Source: Lasiodiplodia sp. COLG20
Taxonomy: Eukaryota > Ascomycota > Dothideomycetes > Botryosphaeriales > Botryosphaeriaceae
DNA: 64,000 nt
Assembly (NCBI GenBank): GCA_009801085.1
Contig: VNWV01000002.1
Coordinates: 62,001-126,000, forward strand
Reading direction: 5' to 3'
Shown: one piece after another, positions 44,956 to 54,704 of the stretch
How positions within the stretch are numbered: position 1 is the stretch's first letter
How the letters are laid out: every line of letters starts with the position of its first letter
Notes under the pieces: generated by a model
What the model saw: only the letters and a program-made list of their open reading frames with translations
Told to the model about the DNA's origin: nothing
Database searches by the model: none
Made by a program: the position numbers and the translations under genes

Positions 44956-45627
44956 ATGTGTCAAATCCTTCAACTATCATCCAGCGTGTTATTTCGGGCC
45001 CTTTTCGACATAGCCAACATGGTGTGCCGTATCGGTCGATATATCGCAGGCTTGGAATGGACAGAAAAGAAACAAGAGATCTGTCACTTTTGCGACCGCG
45101 ACAACTTTCGAAATATCGTTTACGACGTAAGTTTCATCCATCTACATATCCTACATGCTGGCTCACCAGAGAACGGATAGGATGAACATGTATTGGCATT
45201 TGATAATGCTCGCTTCGCGGGAAAGATGCACTGGCTGCTTATTCCCAAGATACATCTGCGGGACATCGAGGCGCTGACACCTCAGCACATTGCCTTGCGT
45301 AGGTACTCTTCTGCCCCGTAGATCTGAATGGAAAACTCACAACTGTTTGCAGTCGAGCACTTAGACAGGGTCAAACATACTCTTTTGGGTAAATACTGCC
45401 CACAAGCATCACCAGAGTCCATCCATGCGGGCTACCATAGAGGAAGGCGAGCACTTCTCGGGTCTATATTCTGGCCAGATATTATCTCAGTTCACCACCT
45501 TCATCTTCATGTCATTGTGGAGCCGCAACGAATGCTGCGGATATTCAAATACCCTCTTTGGCTACCACTTATGTGGAAGTCGGATACCAAGGTCTTACAG
45601 GAACTGAAAGCTTCTTCATCACCATAG
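44956..45627 (+). CDS. HIT-domain protein (aprataxin-like nucleotide hydrolase)
   Basis: Three exons (44956-45126, 45181-45298, 45353-45627) encode 187 residues; both introns are 54 nt. The first in-frame ATG is at 44956 (an in-frame GTG lies nine bases earlier). A CHFCDRDN motif early on is followed by the HIT fold. The histidine triad is perfect: SVHHLHLHVIV (HxHxHxx), whose middle histidine forms the nucleotidyl intermediate. GSIFWPDI and KYPLWLPLMWKSD fit fungal HIT proteins related to HINT/aprataxin, which hydrolyse nucleotide-phosphoramidate or AMP-linked substrates. It could be a housekeeping neighbour or could deal with adenylated intermediates of the adjacent pathway; the sequence does not decide. 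Confidence 0.85.
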
Positions 45628-46185
45628 AAAAAGAACTATATCTTAAAACTATGAGACAATAAAGTCAGGCCTCGGGTTACCTCTACAAGACTTATTTGAG
45701 TGAACATTTACACTTAAAATGAAATACTTAATATCGTGTTTATCAACAGTATAAATGAATGAAATGAACACTGCCGGTTCCTCTAGTAATGTAGTAAAAC
45801 TAGGTGTTTCTAATTTATATATAGCAAATGGCTGGAATTACGTTATTAGTGTCATTGATGAATGACGTTATTAATTAGGAGTTGCCTAGGTGTTGAATAA
45901 AAAGTAATGAAATACGGCAAATGCATTCGGCGATAACAACAATCGGTGATAAAATTTAGTACGTGTGTGATACATTTATCTATAGAGTCTACACGAAGTC
46001 GTGCAATATAAGAGAGGTACGGTACAATGCAATAGAAGAAATACACAAGTATACTCTAAGTTATCATAAGAAACTACAGCCGGAAGTATTTACAATATTG
46101 TTACAATAATAAATCTAACAAACGCCGTCTCTATTCTTGAAATTTCATGGAGTCTTGAGACTCGTATCGGGAGCGCTCTTTCATG
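45628..46185. other. AT-rich intergenic region between convergent genes
   Basis: No gene is visible. The stretch is noticeably AT-rich, with repeated ACGTTATTA words around 45839-45875. It separates the HIT gene from the first DUF6601-like gene. Confidence 0.5.
45658..45663 (+). terminator. Candidate polyadenylation signal
   Basis: AATAAA lies 31 bp after the HIT gene stop codon, a suitable place for 3'-end formation. Confidence 0.4.
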
Positions 46186-47505
46186 TTAATCCGTGCTTAG
46201 TACCGGCTTCATCTTGTTACTCACGCCCATGTCTCGAAACCTTTTCTTTTGGAAATCGCACGTTTCCGTCCAGTTTGAGAAAGACAAGCACGCAAACACT
46301 GCGATGATGATGCCCAGGGCCAGAATAGGAGCAAGGATAGAAAACACAGTAAACCCGTAGCTTGCTCTTTGGAACGCAACATCCGGCTGAAGCTTATCAG
46401 TAGCAAGCCCAACCTGCATGGCCGTGAGGACCATGACAACATATCCAAGGAATACGGCAAGCTTGCCCAAGTTGTCGGCGAAGAAGTCGCCTGACGAGTT
46501 GTAAAACCCTACGGTGGAATAGGCGCGGAAGATCTTCCCGTACCGGAAGCGGTAGATTTTGTTCAATCTGGTCAGCCGGAGCTCGCCGTACCAATAGCGT
46601 GGATTCACCGCAGCATACGCATGGTTCTCCAGCACTTCCGCAGCGACCATCTTCCAGCTCTCCCACGTGACGGTACTCGGAAGGAGGCCCTGATCGATGG
46701 CGATTCGGAAGTCGCTCTCATGTTGCACCAGAGCTGCGTACGAGAAGAGAAACCCACGTGCTAAAGCAGCAAGTTTCTCCCTGCGATTGCATTCTGGGTT
46801 GTTCTCGCATTTCCACATGTTTGGTGAGGACGAACCGCTTCCTGGCGATTTCGCAGGGCAGACCAGATAGTCGTTCCAGAAACTAAGATCAAGCAAGTAT
46901 CTGGGAAGAGGCTTGATGAAGATGCGGTGCTTGGCCCAGACGAGATGCAGTTCAGCTTGCTCCGTGACCACTATGTTGCGGCCGATCAAGATCTGGTGAT
47001 TCAGCGGACGAGGCGGAACGGGCCGTCCGACGATCAGGAGCCATGAATGGATGTCGTTCAGCTTCGGTACTGAGAGGTCCGCCTCAAGAAAGTCGTTGAT
47101 TTTTCTGGGCGGAGTAATCATATTGGTATCTCGGGATCTGAAGACTGCTGGCAGTAAGTCTGTAAGGCTCGATGCTTGTGAGCTATCGATAGAGGCTGCA
47201 ACGCCCCCTTCGGCATGGCTGATGTCAGCTTGGAATGGAGAGATGGCAGTATGTTGTAGAGGAGGGAGCATGTTCTCTGGATCAGGTAAACAAATGATAT
47301 GGTTGTAAAAGTGGCGAAAGTGGGATGAGAACGTAGCGTGTGCGCCACAATCTTCTTGCCTACGATGGAACGCCTGCCAGCTATAAAGCAGAACAAAAAT
47401 GAGCACTGCCACTATACAAATCAAGGTGCGGAATCGCCACCGCAAGGATAATGCCTTGCAGGCTACAGCGCAGCTCCGAGACTTTATTCTCGTTGCATGT
47501 GAAAC
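46186..47505 (-). CDS. DUF6601-like membrane protein, paralogue 1 (5' end unresolved)
   Basis: The open frame gives about 439 residues but has no suitable ATG before residue 80. It begins just after TGTTTCAG (47513-47506), a good acceptor, so a small first exon upstream is likely missing from this model. A hydrophobic span (LICIVAVLIFVLLYSW) lies near the start. The core has LHLVWAKHRIFIKPLPRYLL, ARGFLFSYAAL...DFRIAIDQGLLP and YWYGELRLTRLNKIYRFR. Two C-terminal spans follow, the first containing VLTAMQVGLA. This pattern is what I know as the fungal DUF6601 family, sometimes mislabelled as subtilisin-like; its function is unknown. It faces a paralogue at 47874 head to head. Confidence 0.65.
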   Translation of the reverse strand, partial: VSHATRIKSRSCAVACKALSLRWRFRTLICIVAVLIFVLLYSWQAFHRRQEDCGAHATFSSHFRHFYNHIICLPDPENMLPPLQHTAISPFQADISHAEGGVAASIDSSQASSLTDLLPAVFRSRDTNMITPPRKINDFLEADLSVPKLNDIHSWLLIVGRPVPPRPLNHQILIGRNIVVTEQAELHLVWAKHRIFIKPLPRYLLDLSFWNDYLVCPAKSPGSGSSSPNMWKCENNPECNRREKLAALARGFLFSYAALVQHESDFRIAIDQGLLPSTVTWESWKMVAAEVLENHAYAAVNPRYWYGELRLTRLNKIYRFRYGKIFRAYSTVGFYNSSGDFFADNLGKLAVFLGYVVMVLTAMQVGLATDKLQPDVAFQRASYGFTVFSILAPILALGIIIAVFACLSFSNWTETCDFQKKRFRDMGVSNKMKPVLSTD

Positions 47506-47873
47506 CTGAAACACACAGCCTAGCTACGGATTACGCGCTGGGAATAGGCGCCCGGCACGGCATTGCCCCACCCACGCCACCCCACGCCGCTCTACAAGTT
47601 CAAACTCGCATTTTCGTTATTTCCCAGCGAGAAGGACGAGATGTGTTCACTTTTTCGGATTGTGAGTCCACAGGCGGGGCGGCAGGCTGCAACGCCAATG
47701 GCGGCACGCCACGCTTATTAGCCGCTGCAGCTATACGTTTTCGCGATCGACATCAGCTCTGGTTGATGTGGAGGCTCCGCGAGGCTGAGTTGAGCCATTA
47801 AAAAGCCACCACCCCTTAGCTCAGACCTTGTAAGGCTGCAATCTCCATTCTTCACACCGCTGCCTTAATTACA
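47506..47873. promoter_or_regulatory. Divergent region between DUF6601-like paralogues
   Basis: About 370 bp lie between the two genes, probably a shared promoter and possibly a short first exon of the minus-strand gene. A CCAAT box is not obvious. Confidence 0.4.
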
Positions 47874-49199
47874 ATGTCACATCTGCAAGGATCTCAATTG
47901 ACCTTGGACCCTGGACGAGGGGAAGGAGCCATGCCTTCGTCGAATAACGGTCCAGGCTCGGCTCCTTCCGCAACTCAGACGCACAACGCCCAAGGCGCCG
48001 CAACGCCCCAGCCCACACCGGAATTTTCCCACCAGCATGGAAGCACAAGCACAACCCCGTCAAACACTGCAACTTTTGACGACAAATTTCAGGATTCGCA
48101 TTCGCATCCCAATGCTGAAGAAACACTGAAGAACTTGGAAGACGAATTGGACACTCCCCAATTCCATCTTTTGGACGAGGAATGGGTGTACAGTCGGCTC
48201 CGGTGGGCTGGATTCAAGGGAAACTACAAGACGCTGTCCACGCTTTCGCTTTCCCGGCGCCCGATACTGCGCGTGGACGACCCCGCTCTGCATTTGATGT
48301 GGACTTCGAGTCCTCCCACGCATTTTATTAAGCCTCTCCCGTCCGCACTGGCAAGGACGCCGGTTGTTGAGGAGATTCTCCGAAGTAGAGATGAAGAAAA
48401 CACGAAAGCGAGAGGTCTTCTTTACTCGTACACGCGACTGATCCATTCGGAGTTGGACTATCGGATTGCCCTCGAGAACAATCTCCTGCCCTGGTCCTTT
48501 TCAAATGATGAGAAAGGCTGGGAAAAGTGGTGCGAGTTGACGAAGCTTTTCAGAGGAGGTTCAAGCTACCGAAATTACAACCGGAAAAACCACCACATAG
48601 ATCCCGATGACCGGATCCAACGGCTACAGAACAAGCTGCGACGCTATCGTGGGAAGAAGCCCATCATGAACTCCCTGTGCGAGGACTTCGCACGGGGCCG
48701 TAAAGAAAAAGAGGAGGAACTAGAGCAGAGAGAACAAGACACAGTCGAGATTTGCCACCGCCGATACAAATACGGAGACTTAAGGTTGGAACGGGTCAAC
48801 ATGATCACCTGGCTCAACGGGTATGGCTACAACTTCCGTGCGCCCAGCTGGAGCCGGCTTGAGGCCTTGTTCGAACGCCACAAAACGTTTGTTGCCGCGT
48901 ATGTCATCTACACCGGGTTGGTCCTCACCGCCATGCAGGTCAGCCTGCAGGCTTCGGACGAGCCTGAGTGGGTCACGCAAGCGTTCCGCTATATCGGCTA
49001 CGTGGTCATTATAGCCACGGGCGGACAGCCGTTGCTGCTGTTTTGCGTCTTTGTGCTTTGGGTGGTCTGGCAGTTGGTTTCGTTTCGGACTCTGACGCAT
49101 GAACCGCCCAATGAGCAGCCGGACCAACGGGAGGTATCGAATGGTTGCTTTCAGCTCCGTGAAATCGTTGTGGGGGGAAGAGGTGGTGCAAACCGATGA
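47874..49199 (+). CDS. DUF6601-like membrane protein, paralogue 2
   Basis: A single exon encodes 441 residues from a clear ATG in context ACAATGT. The first 90 residues are polar and Ser/Thr/Pro-rich. The conserved core parallels the divergent neighbour: LHLMWTSSPPTHFIKPLPSA, ARGLLYSYTRL...DYRIALENNLLP, YKYGDLRLERVN and VLTAMQVSLQ. Insertions relative to the neighbour include a Lys/Arg/Glu-rich segment (about 240-290) that may form a coiled coil. Two hydrophobic spans close the protein. The N-terminal membrane span of paralogue 1 is absent. Identity between the two is moderate, so the duplication is not recent. Function unknown. Confidence 0.75.
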   Translation: MSHLQGSQLTLDPGRGEGAMPSSNNGPGSAPSATQTHNAQGAATPQPTPEFSHQHGSTSTTPSNTATFDDKFQDSHSHPNAEETLKNLEDELDTPQFHLLDEEWVYSRLRWAGFKGNYKTLSTLSLSRRPILRVDDPALHLMWTSSPPTHFIKPLPSALARTPVVEEILRSRDEENTKARGLLYSYTRLIHSELDYRIALENNLLPWSFSNDEKGWEKWCELTKLFRGGSSYRNYNRKNHHIDPDDRIQRLQNKLRRYRGKKPIMNSLCEDFARGRKEKEEELEQREQDTVEICHRRYKYGDLRLERVNMITWLNGYGYNFRAPSWSRLEALFERHKTFVAAYVIYTGLVLTAMQVSLQASDEPEWVTQAFRYIGYVVIIATGGQPLLLFCVFVLWVVWQLVSFRTLTHEPPNEQPDQREVSNGCFQLREIVVGGRGGANR

Positions 49200-50529
49200 T
49201 GTCGGACGGTGTTTTGGTTTCGAGGCATAAAAGAAGGTGAATGAAAAGCTCGGTGGCTGTGCGGGGAAACGCATGCGATCAGGCTACCCAATTCTTGTTT
49301 ACTTGTTTCCTGAGGACCAAAAACAGCAAACTCTGGCGAAGTACTCTCACGGTCTCTGTACTACGCATTTGAGCCTTAACCGAATGGACGCCCGGTTTCG
49401 CATTGTGTCCTTTAGACATCCCACTTTCCCCGACTTTCGCCTCCTGCAGGATAAACGATGTATGTTTATATATGCGTACGGTTTCGGACGGGCGCTAGGC
49501 ACTCGGTTCCACAGATCGGGCCGTCAGCTCAAAGGTACAAAATTGCATGGCTTGGCAAACGTTCAAAGGTAACTGCAGACAGCAAAGAGGACTTGTCAAT
49601 AGTGGGGAAATGCTTCTTCCATGGGGCCCTTGATTCTCTTCGGCTTGATGTTGAAACGAGGGGACTGTTGCTGAAGAGGATTCAGTGTTTGCACGCTAAA
49701 ACTTCCCGGCGATTGATTCCTTCATGGGCCTGAGAAGGACGGAAGGATGGTGAGAGCAGGATCTCCAACAGTCTCGAATAGAAGGTGGGAAATTTCACGG
49801 GGCGTGGTGTTGGACGAAGGAAGCGGAGTTTGAGTACAAAGGGAGAAAGGAGCGGGGGGCCTGGGCGGGGGTCGGAGTGAGCCGAAGCTGGAAGCGCTCA
49901 GCCGTCGGGGAAAAACACTTTCTCCTTTTCCGACCAGGCTGCCAGTGCTTGGAACCTCGTCACCGCCGCTCCCTCGTACGTTCATCGTCCGCATTACCAT
50001 CATCACACGCTCGTTTTCGCGGTCGCATCGATCATTGCCACGAACCATCGCGTCCATTCCCGCACAGGCCGCACGCTCCGTCCTTCGCACGCGCGCGCGC
50101 GTGTGCCCCCTTCGTTCGACGCGTCGCTCGCTCTTGGGGCATATCATACAACAGGGTCAGTTCTAAGGTATCCGCTTCCAGCGGGTAGCCGCGCACCGAC
50201 TCAATAGTGTGCGAGGACGTCTGTCATCGCGCGGGCAGGCCGCCATCCATTCTCTACCCCCCAGACGTCCGTGCCCGGGTCCCTTTGGGGGAAGAGATGG
50301 GGTCTGTTAAGGGGCTGTTGCATCGCTGCTGCCAGCCGCCGTCCGCGCAACTGGCGTCACTCGTATCCTATCGTGTTATACGTGCGGGGACCTCCTGTTG
50401 TGGGAGTCAAGGCTACTCCAGCCACAACAAAGCCTGGGTTGGGTGGGGATCCTCTGCATGATTGCTGCTGAGGGGTTTCCGCTTTCCAGGTATGTGTTTC
50501 CAAAGCCCGCTGACCGCTGTCGCCAGGCA
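49200..50529. other. 1.3-kb intergenic region
   Basis: No recognised gene. An alternating purine-pyrimidine tract at about 50086-50106, containing a (CG)n core, could adopt Z-DNA. Short frames lack features. The right side is the promoter and leader of the coiled-coil protein. Confidence 0.5.
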
Positions 50530-51687
50530 ATGTCGTCGCCGCCCAATGCGTTCGAGGTTCTGGAAGCTCCGGCCATCGTCGCCTGGCCGTGCGACAAAGA
50601 CAGCGATTCGCGCTTGACCAGCCGCATCACTTGCACGCTTGCCCTCGATGCTCCCGCGACCATGGCATTCTGCAGGCTGCGCCTCCCCTTGATGTTGAAA
50701 GCGCTCCCCTCGCGCAAGACGGCCGTCTTCGCCTTTGTGCACCCGGAACAAATCCTTTCCGTGAACGAGGCGCCTACCATTCCCGAAAGCGTTACCGCTG
50801 CGCTCGACACCGACGTTGTCGGTCTGTGCTTCAAGATGCAACGTTCTCCTGTGGCTGTAGTCCCCGACCTGCCCCTTGTGCCTAAGAATAAATCCTCTGG
50901 AGATGCTCTGGAGGCGTTGCAAGCCATTGCGACGATCAGTGAATTCACTCTTTTCCTTCCTTCCAAGCATTTGTCCAAGCAGCAGATTGCGTCTCTTTCG
51001 AGTATTGCCGGGCCCGAGCTTTGGCGGTCACTTCCCAACTTTACCAACCTATCAGCGCTCTACGCCGGGAAAGGGGGCAAGATTGTTGAGGCGTCGGCTA
51101 TCCTTCCCAATGGCAATGGGCGCGGTGACAGCCCTCCCTCCTATGACGAACTTGCACTAAGCCCCCCAGAGCATGGTAAGCTCATGCGCGAGCCCTTTTG
51201 CCCTGCACATCTAATTGGTTTAGAATTATCCAATGCCAGAAAGAAGCGTCGTAGAGAAGGCTCTGCCGAATCCACCAGTGAAAGTCTGATCCGGCGTATC
51301 TTAGCAGAGGAACGGGCGCAGATGTCCAAGGAGATTCAGCACGAGGTAGAGAAGGCCGTCAAAGCCAAGTTCGCCGCCGACTTGGACAGCCGGCTGGAAG
51401 AGCTGGAGAAGCGCCTGCTGTCGCATTTGGATGCGCGCATAAGCGAAGAAATGCATAAACTCAGAGAAGATGTGGATGACCGAATAGAAGACTTTAGACA
51501 AGAGATGGGAGACTTTCAAGAGGATGTGGCTGAGACCACGGCCGAGCAAATAGACCTGCGAATCGATGACCAGCTGCTGGGAATCAAAGAAGAGCTCTCG
51601 GCGCACGTCACGGAGGAGCTAAAGGACACAGAGGACCGGATCCGTGCAGACATCAGCGCGACGGCCTTTTCAATCAACATCGAATAG
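50530..51687 (+). CDS. Coiled-coil protein of unknown function
   Basis: The start is the ATG of MSSPPNAFEVLEAP; the longer frame begins at TTG. Two exons are likely (50530-51175, 51224-51687), giving 369 residues. The 48-nt intron has donor GTAAGC, an internal CTAAT and acceptor TTTAG. Because it is a multiple of three without a stop, the unspliced form would read as 385 residues. The N-terminal half is a globular domain with a PPSYDEL motif at its end; next comes a basic patch (ARKKRRRE) that could be a nuclear signal. The last 140 residues are a long Glu/Arg/Asp heptad coiled coil. I recognise the architecture from fungal hypothetical proteins but know no function. Confidence 0.65.
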   Translation: MSSPPNAFEVLEAPAIVAWPCDKDSDSRLTSRITCTLALDAPATMAFCRLRLPLMLKALPSRKTAVFAFVHPEQILSVNEAPTIPESVTAALDTDVVGLCFKMQRSPVAVVPDLPLVPKNKSSGDALEALQAIATISEFTLFLPSKHLSKQQIASLSSIAGPELWRSLPNFTNLSALYAGKGGKIVEASAILPNGNGRGDSPPSYDELALSPPEHGKLMREPFCPAHLIGLELSNARKKRRREGSAESTSESLIRRILAEERAQMSKEIQHEVEKAVKAKFAADLDSRLEELEKRLLSHLDARISEEMHKLREDVDDRIEDFRQEMGDFQEDVAETTAEQIDLRIDDQLLGIKEELSAHVTEELKDTEDRIRADISATAFSINIE

Positions 51688-52387
51688 ATGCTTCACCATG
51701 GTCAAACGCTAGGCTCTGCGGCACGGGATCCTTCTCCGCATCCTTTTGTGGCGCACCCTTTTGTAGCTGCGCCCCCTCACAGGGCTGAGGGTGTGAATTT
51801 TGGCCGACTTCCCCGTGCGCATACGGCCCGATGCCGATCGTGCTCCTGATCATCCACCAGTGTTTTCAATGCCGGTACTTAGTATGCATTAGGACCCTGA
51901 CGACCGATGCTTGGAGCAATGCGGCAGCCGTGCGGGTTCCTGATGGCCCTTGAGCCCAGCGGCCGCGCAGGCTGCCAATTTGGAAGTCGCTGTCTCTTCG
52001 CGCGCAGCGTGGCACGCTTCCAACGTGCGATCCACCAGGTCGGAGATGGCTCCTGGTTCTGGGGGGCTGAAGTCTGATGGTTTGGCCCCAGCGGGCTAGG
52101 GCGAGGGGCTCTCTGAGCCGGTTGTGGCAGAGCAAGAGCTAAGTGAAGATCCCCATCCGCGCTGCGCAGAGCCGCTCATTTGGCGAGGTCCCCAACCGCC
52201 AATCTCATTTTACTGTGAGGGCCCCAGTTCCCTTGGGTACTTAAGTGCTTGGTGTGTCATGGTCCGATGATTCCCCTCGCACCCAACACCTCCATTCCTT
52301 TGGTCGATACTACACTCGTTTACTACTAGCCGAGCCAGGCCAGTCCCTCATTACAAACAACACACTCTTTAAACTTAATCTTACACC
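51688..52387. other. Intergenic region, LPMO promoter
   Basis: No gene is visible. It contains GGGTACTTAAGT (52235-52246), also found upstream of the GH3 gene, and a pyrimidine-rich leader ahead of the LPMO start. Confidence 0.5.
52235..52246 (+). promoter_or_regulatory. GGGTACTTAAGT promoter word (copy 1)
   Basis: This 12-mer sits about 142 bp upstream of the LPMO start. The identical word, in the same orientation relative to the gene, lies just upstream of the GH3 start (60417-60428). TACTTAAG may act as a TATA variant. Confidence 0.4.
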
Positions 52388-53611
52388 ATGGCTCCTATGC
52401 TCCGCGGAATGGGCGTTGCTGCCCTCGCTGCCCTGCCGCTGGCCAGCGCCCACATCAGCATGAAGCACCCCGTGCCCTTCGACACCATCTCGCTGCAGCA
52501 GGACCGCAGCCCGCTCACCCCGGAGCAGTACCCCTGCAAGTTCCAGAGCTACTCGGCGACGGAGCGCACCGAGCTCGCCGTCGGCCAGCAGTACACTCTG
52601 GACTTCTACCCCGGCAACGACGCTGAGATTGCCGCCATCGGCAGCACCCAGGGCGCCGCCGTGCACGACGGTGGCTCGTGCCAGCTGTCCATCACCTACG
52701 ACAAGGCCCCCACCGCCAAGTCCGTCTTCAAGGTCTTCCACTCGATCCAGGGCGGCTGCCCCGGCTACAACCAGAAGACGTCGAGCTTCCAGTACTCGAT
52801 CCCCAAGGACCTCGTCAACGGCGAGGCCATCCTGGCCTGGACCTGGTTCCCCGTCTCCAGCTACGCGCCCGAGATGTACATGAACTGCGCGCCCGTCACC
52901 ATCTCCGGTGCCTCTGACGACACCTCGTCCTTCGACGCGCTCCCCGACATCTTCGTCGCCAACCTGGGCTTCAGCACCTTCGACGCCGGCCTCAGCGCCG
53001 TCAACTCGTTCCTGCAGAGCACCGTCACCCAGGCCAGCCTGCTCGCCCAGGGCCAGCTGCCCCAGTGCCTGACCCAGGGCGAGCACGTGCTCGAGTTCCC
53101 CAACCCGGGCCAGAGCCTCGCCACCGGCGGCTCCGACGTCCTGTACGGCGGCCTGGCCAAGCCGCAGGGCCAGTGCGCCGGCAGCAACAACAAGTCTGGT
53201 GCCTCCTCTTCCGGCTCCTCCTCCTCGGGCTCTTCCTCCTCCTCCTCCGCCTCCACCTCCACCGTCGCCCCGACCTCCTCCGCCGCCGGCATCTTCGCCG
53301 AGGCCCCCTCGTCGTCCGCTCCCGCCGTCGCTGCTCCCGCCGCCGTCACCTCGGCCGCCACCTCCGTCGCCCAGGCCGCCACCACCCTCGTCACCAAGGT
53401 CCAGACCTCTGCTGCCGCCGCTGCTGCCGGTGCCGCTACCCAGGTCGCTGGTGTTGGTGAGGCCAACTCCTCTTGCACCGACGCCAACGACGGCCAGGTC
53501 ATCTGCAACGGCGAGTCGCAGTACGGTCTGTGCAACCGCGGTTACGTCTACTTCCAGGACGTTGCTGCCGGTATGGTCTGCAAGGACGGCAAGGTCGTTG
53601 GTGCGCAGTAA
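52388..53611 (+). CDS. AA11-type lytic polysaccharide monooxygenase with X278-like tail
   Basis: A single exon encodes 407 residues. Signal peptide cleavage after Ala21 would leave His22 as the mature N-terminus, the first copper ligand of an LPMO. The second brace histidine is His93 in AVHDGGSC, and EMYMNCAPVTISG supplies the axial tyrosine region. FHSIQGGCPG and LAWTWFP match the AA11 family, which cleaves chitin oxidatively. A Ser/Ala/Thr-rich linker (about 270-355) leads to a C-terminal module (SSCTDANDGQVICNGESQYG..., about 361-407) resembling X278, a small domain attached to AA11 enzymes and implicated in chitin binding. Codon use is strongly C-ending, suggesting high expression. It probably acts on fungal cell walls or insect/fungal chitin. 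Confidence 0.88.
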   Translation: MAPMLRGMGVAALAALPLASAHISMKHPVPFDTISLQQDRSPLTPEQYPCKFQSYSATERTELAVGQQYTLDFYPGNDAEIAAIGSTQGAAVHDGGSCQLSITYDKAPTAKSVFKVFHSIQGGCPGYNQKTSSFQYSIPKDLVNGEAILAWTWFPVSSYAPEMYMNCAPVTISGASDDTSSFDALPDIFVANLGFSTFDAGLSAVNSFLQSTVTQASLLAQGQLPQCLTQGEHVLEFPNPGQSLATGGSDVLYGGLAKPQGQCAGSNNKSGASSSGSSSSGSSSSSSASTSTVAPTSSAAGIFAEAPSSSAPAVAAPAAVTSAATSVAQAATTLVTKVQTSAAAAAAGAATQVAGVGEANSSCTDANDGQVICNGESQYGLCNRGYVYFQDVAAGMVCKDGKVVGAQ

Positions 53612-54704
53612 ATGTTTTTGCTGCGTGAGTGACAGAGTGTGAGTGTGTAGAGGGAAAGGGGTGAACGGGTGTTGTGGAGTGGTTGTTGGGAGGGGAGAAG
53701 AGACTGCGCTTTGGGTCCTTCTCTTTGTTGTGTGTGTCGTCTTGCTGTACATATTTTGAGAAGTTATAGTCATATATCCTTCGTGCGGAGCTCTGTTGTT
53801 GCTTTGGCGAGCTCGTTCCAAGTCCATCTGTTCCAAGTTGCTTTGCGCGTGATGATTATTGAGACATGACCAATAGGGGTTTCGCTAATGCTGCGCCATG
53901 ATCAACGTCAAGCATTCTCGATGCTCGCAGCCCTATGCCCCAGTGTTTTTTTGTGTTTCAATGTCGAGATCTCTGAGGTCAAGCTTAAGCTTTCACGGCC
54001 CGAGTAGTCATTTTGCTCCCGATCTCGGTACGTTACTCGCGGATAAGTTTATTTGAGCAAAGACCACAGCATCGTGAATCGTAGAGGCGGAGGGAAAATG
54101 ACTTTGTCAGTGCTGCTATCTGCGATAAGGTTTCGGCCGAACGTTACCCTGCATCGCTTTTCTCCAGCGCCGGCCAATGCCCAGCTTTTCAAGAGCCACA
54201 CCATTTGAAAAGCCGCGGTTGTCGCCTTGTGGCGTATGAAGACGGTGACCAGATTGGATCCTGTAGGGCTACTTTTAGCAACACGAGCGACGGGAAGCGA
54301 CCGTTACACCAATGCAGGTGTATCGGTGTGCAGGAACAGCCGTATTTTGTATGACGGTTGTGTGCATCTGGTCAGGCATATATTGAATCGCACCACCCCG
54401 TGGCCATTCAAGCGAATAGCAATTGGGTGTGGCTGAAGTAGCGTACTCGGCGCCGACCGGGATCTTGTTCCTGGGGGCCAAAGTTTGCGATCCTTCCACC
54501 GGTCCAGACTATGACTCTACCCCGGTATCACCAGCCAAATTCAACGCTGGGCTGAAAGTGCGTCTTCTATAAAACCCTGCGCAAGACCGCTGTAGTTTGC
54601 TTTTTCCCCGCCAGGAACAACTCCACTTATCAAGCTCTTATTTTTCTTTTTCGCGAACTTTGCAACTGGAAATCTGTTGTGGTCCCAGTCGTATTGCATT
54701 AGTC
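53612..54704. other. Intergenic region, LPMO 3' and LITAF promoter
   Basis: About 1.1 kb without a recognisable gene. The start is GT-rich 3' UTR; the end has the TATA box described separately. Confidence 0.5.
54568..54574 (+). promoter_or_regulatory. TATA box of the LITAF-like gene
   Basis: TATAAAA lies 131 bp upstream of the ATG at 54705, in a typical position for a fungal gene with a pyrimidine-rich leader. Confidence 0.55.

Noticed and set aside
52310..53836. 508-codon minus-strand frame opposite the LPMO gene
   Set aside because: Gly/Asp/Val low-complexity antisense of a GC3-rich gene; the plus strand has the signal peptide and LPMO motifs.
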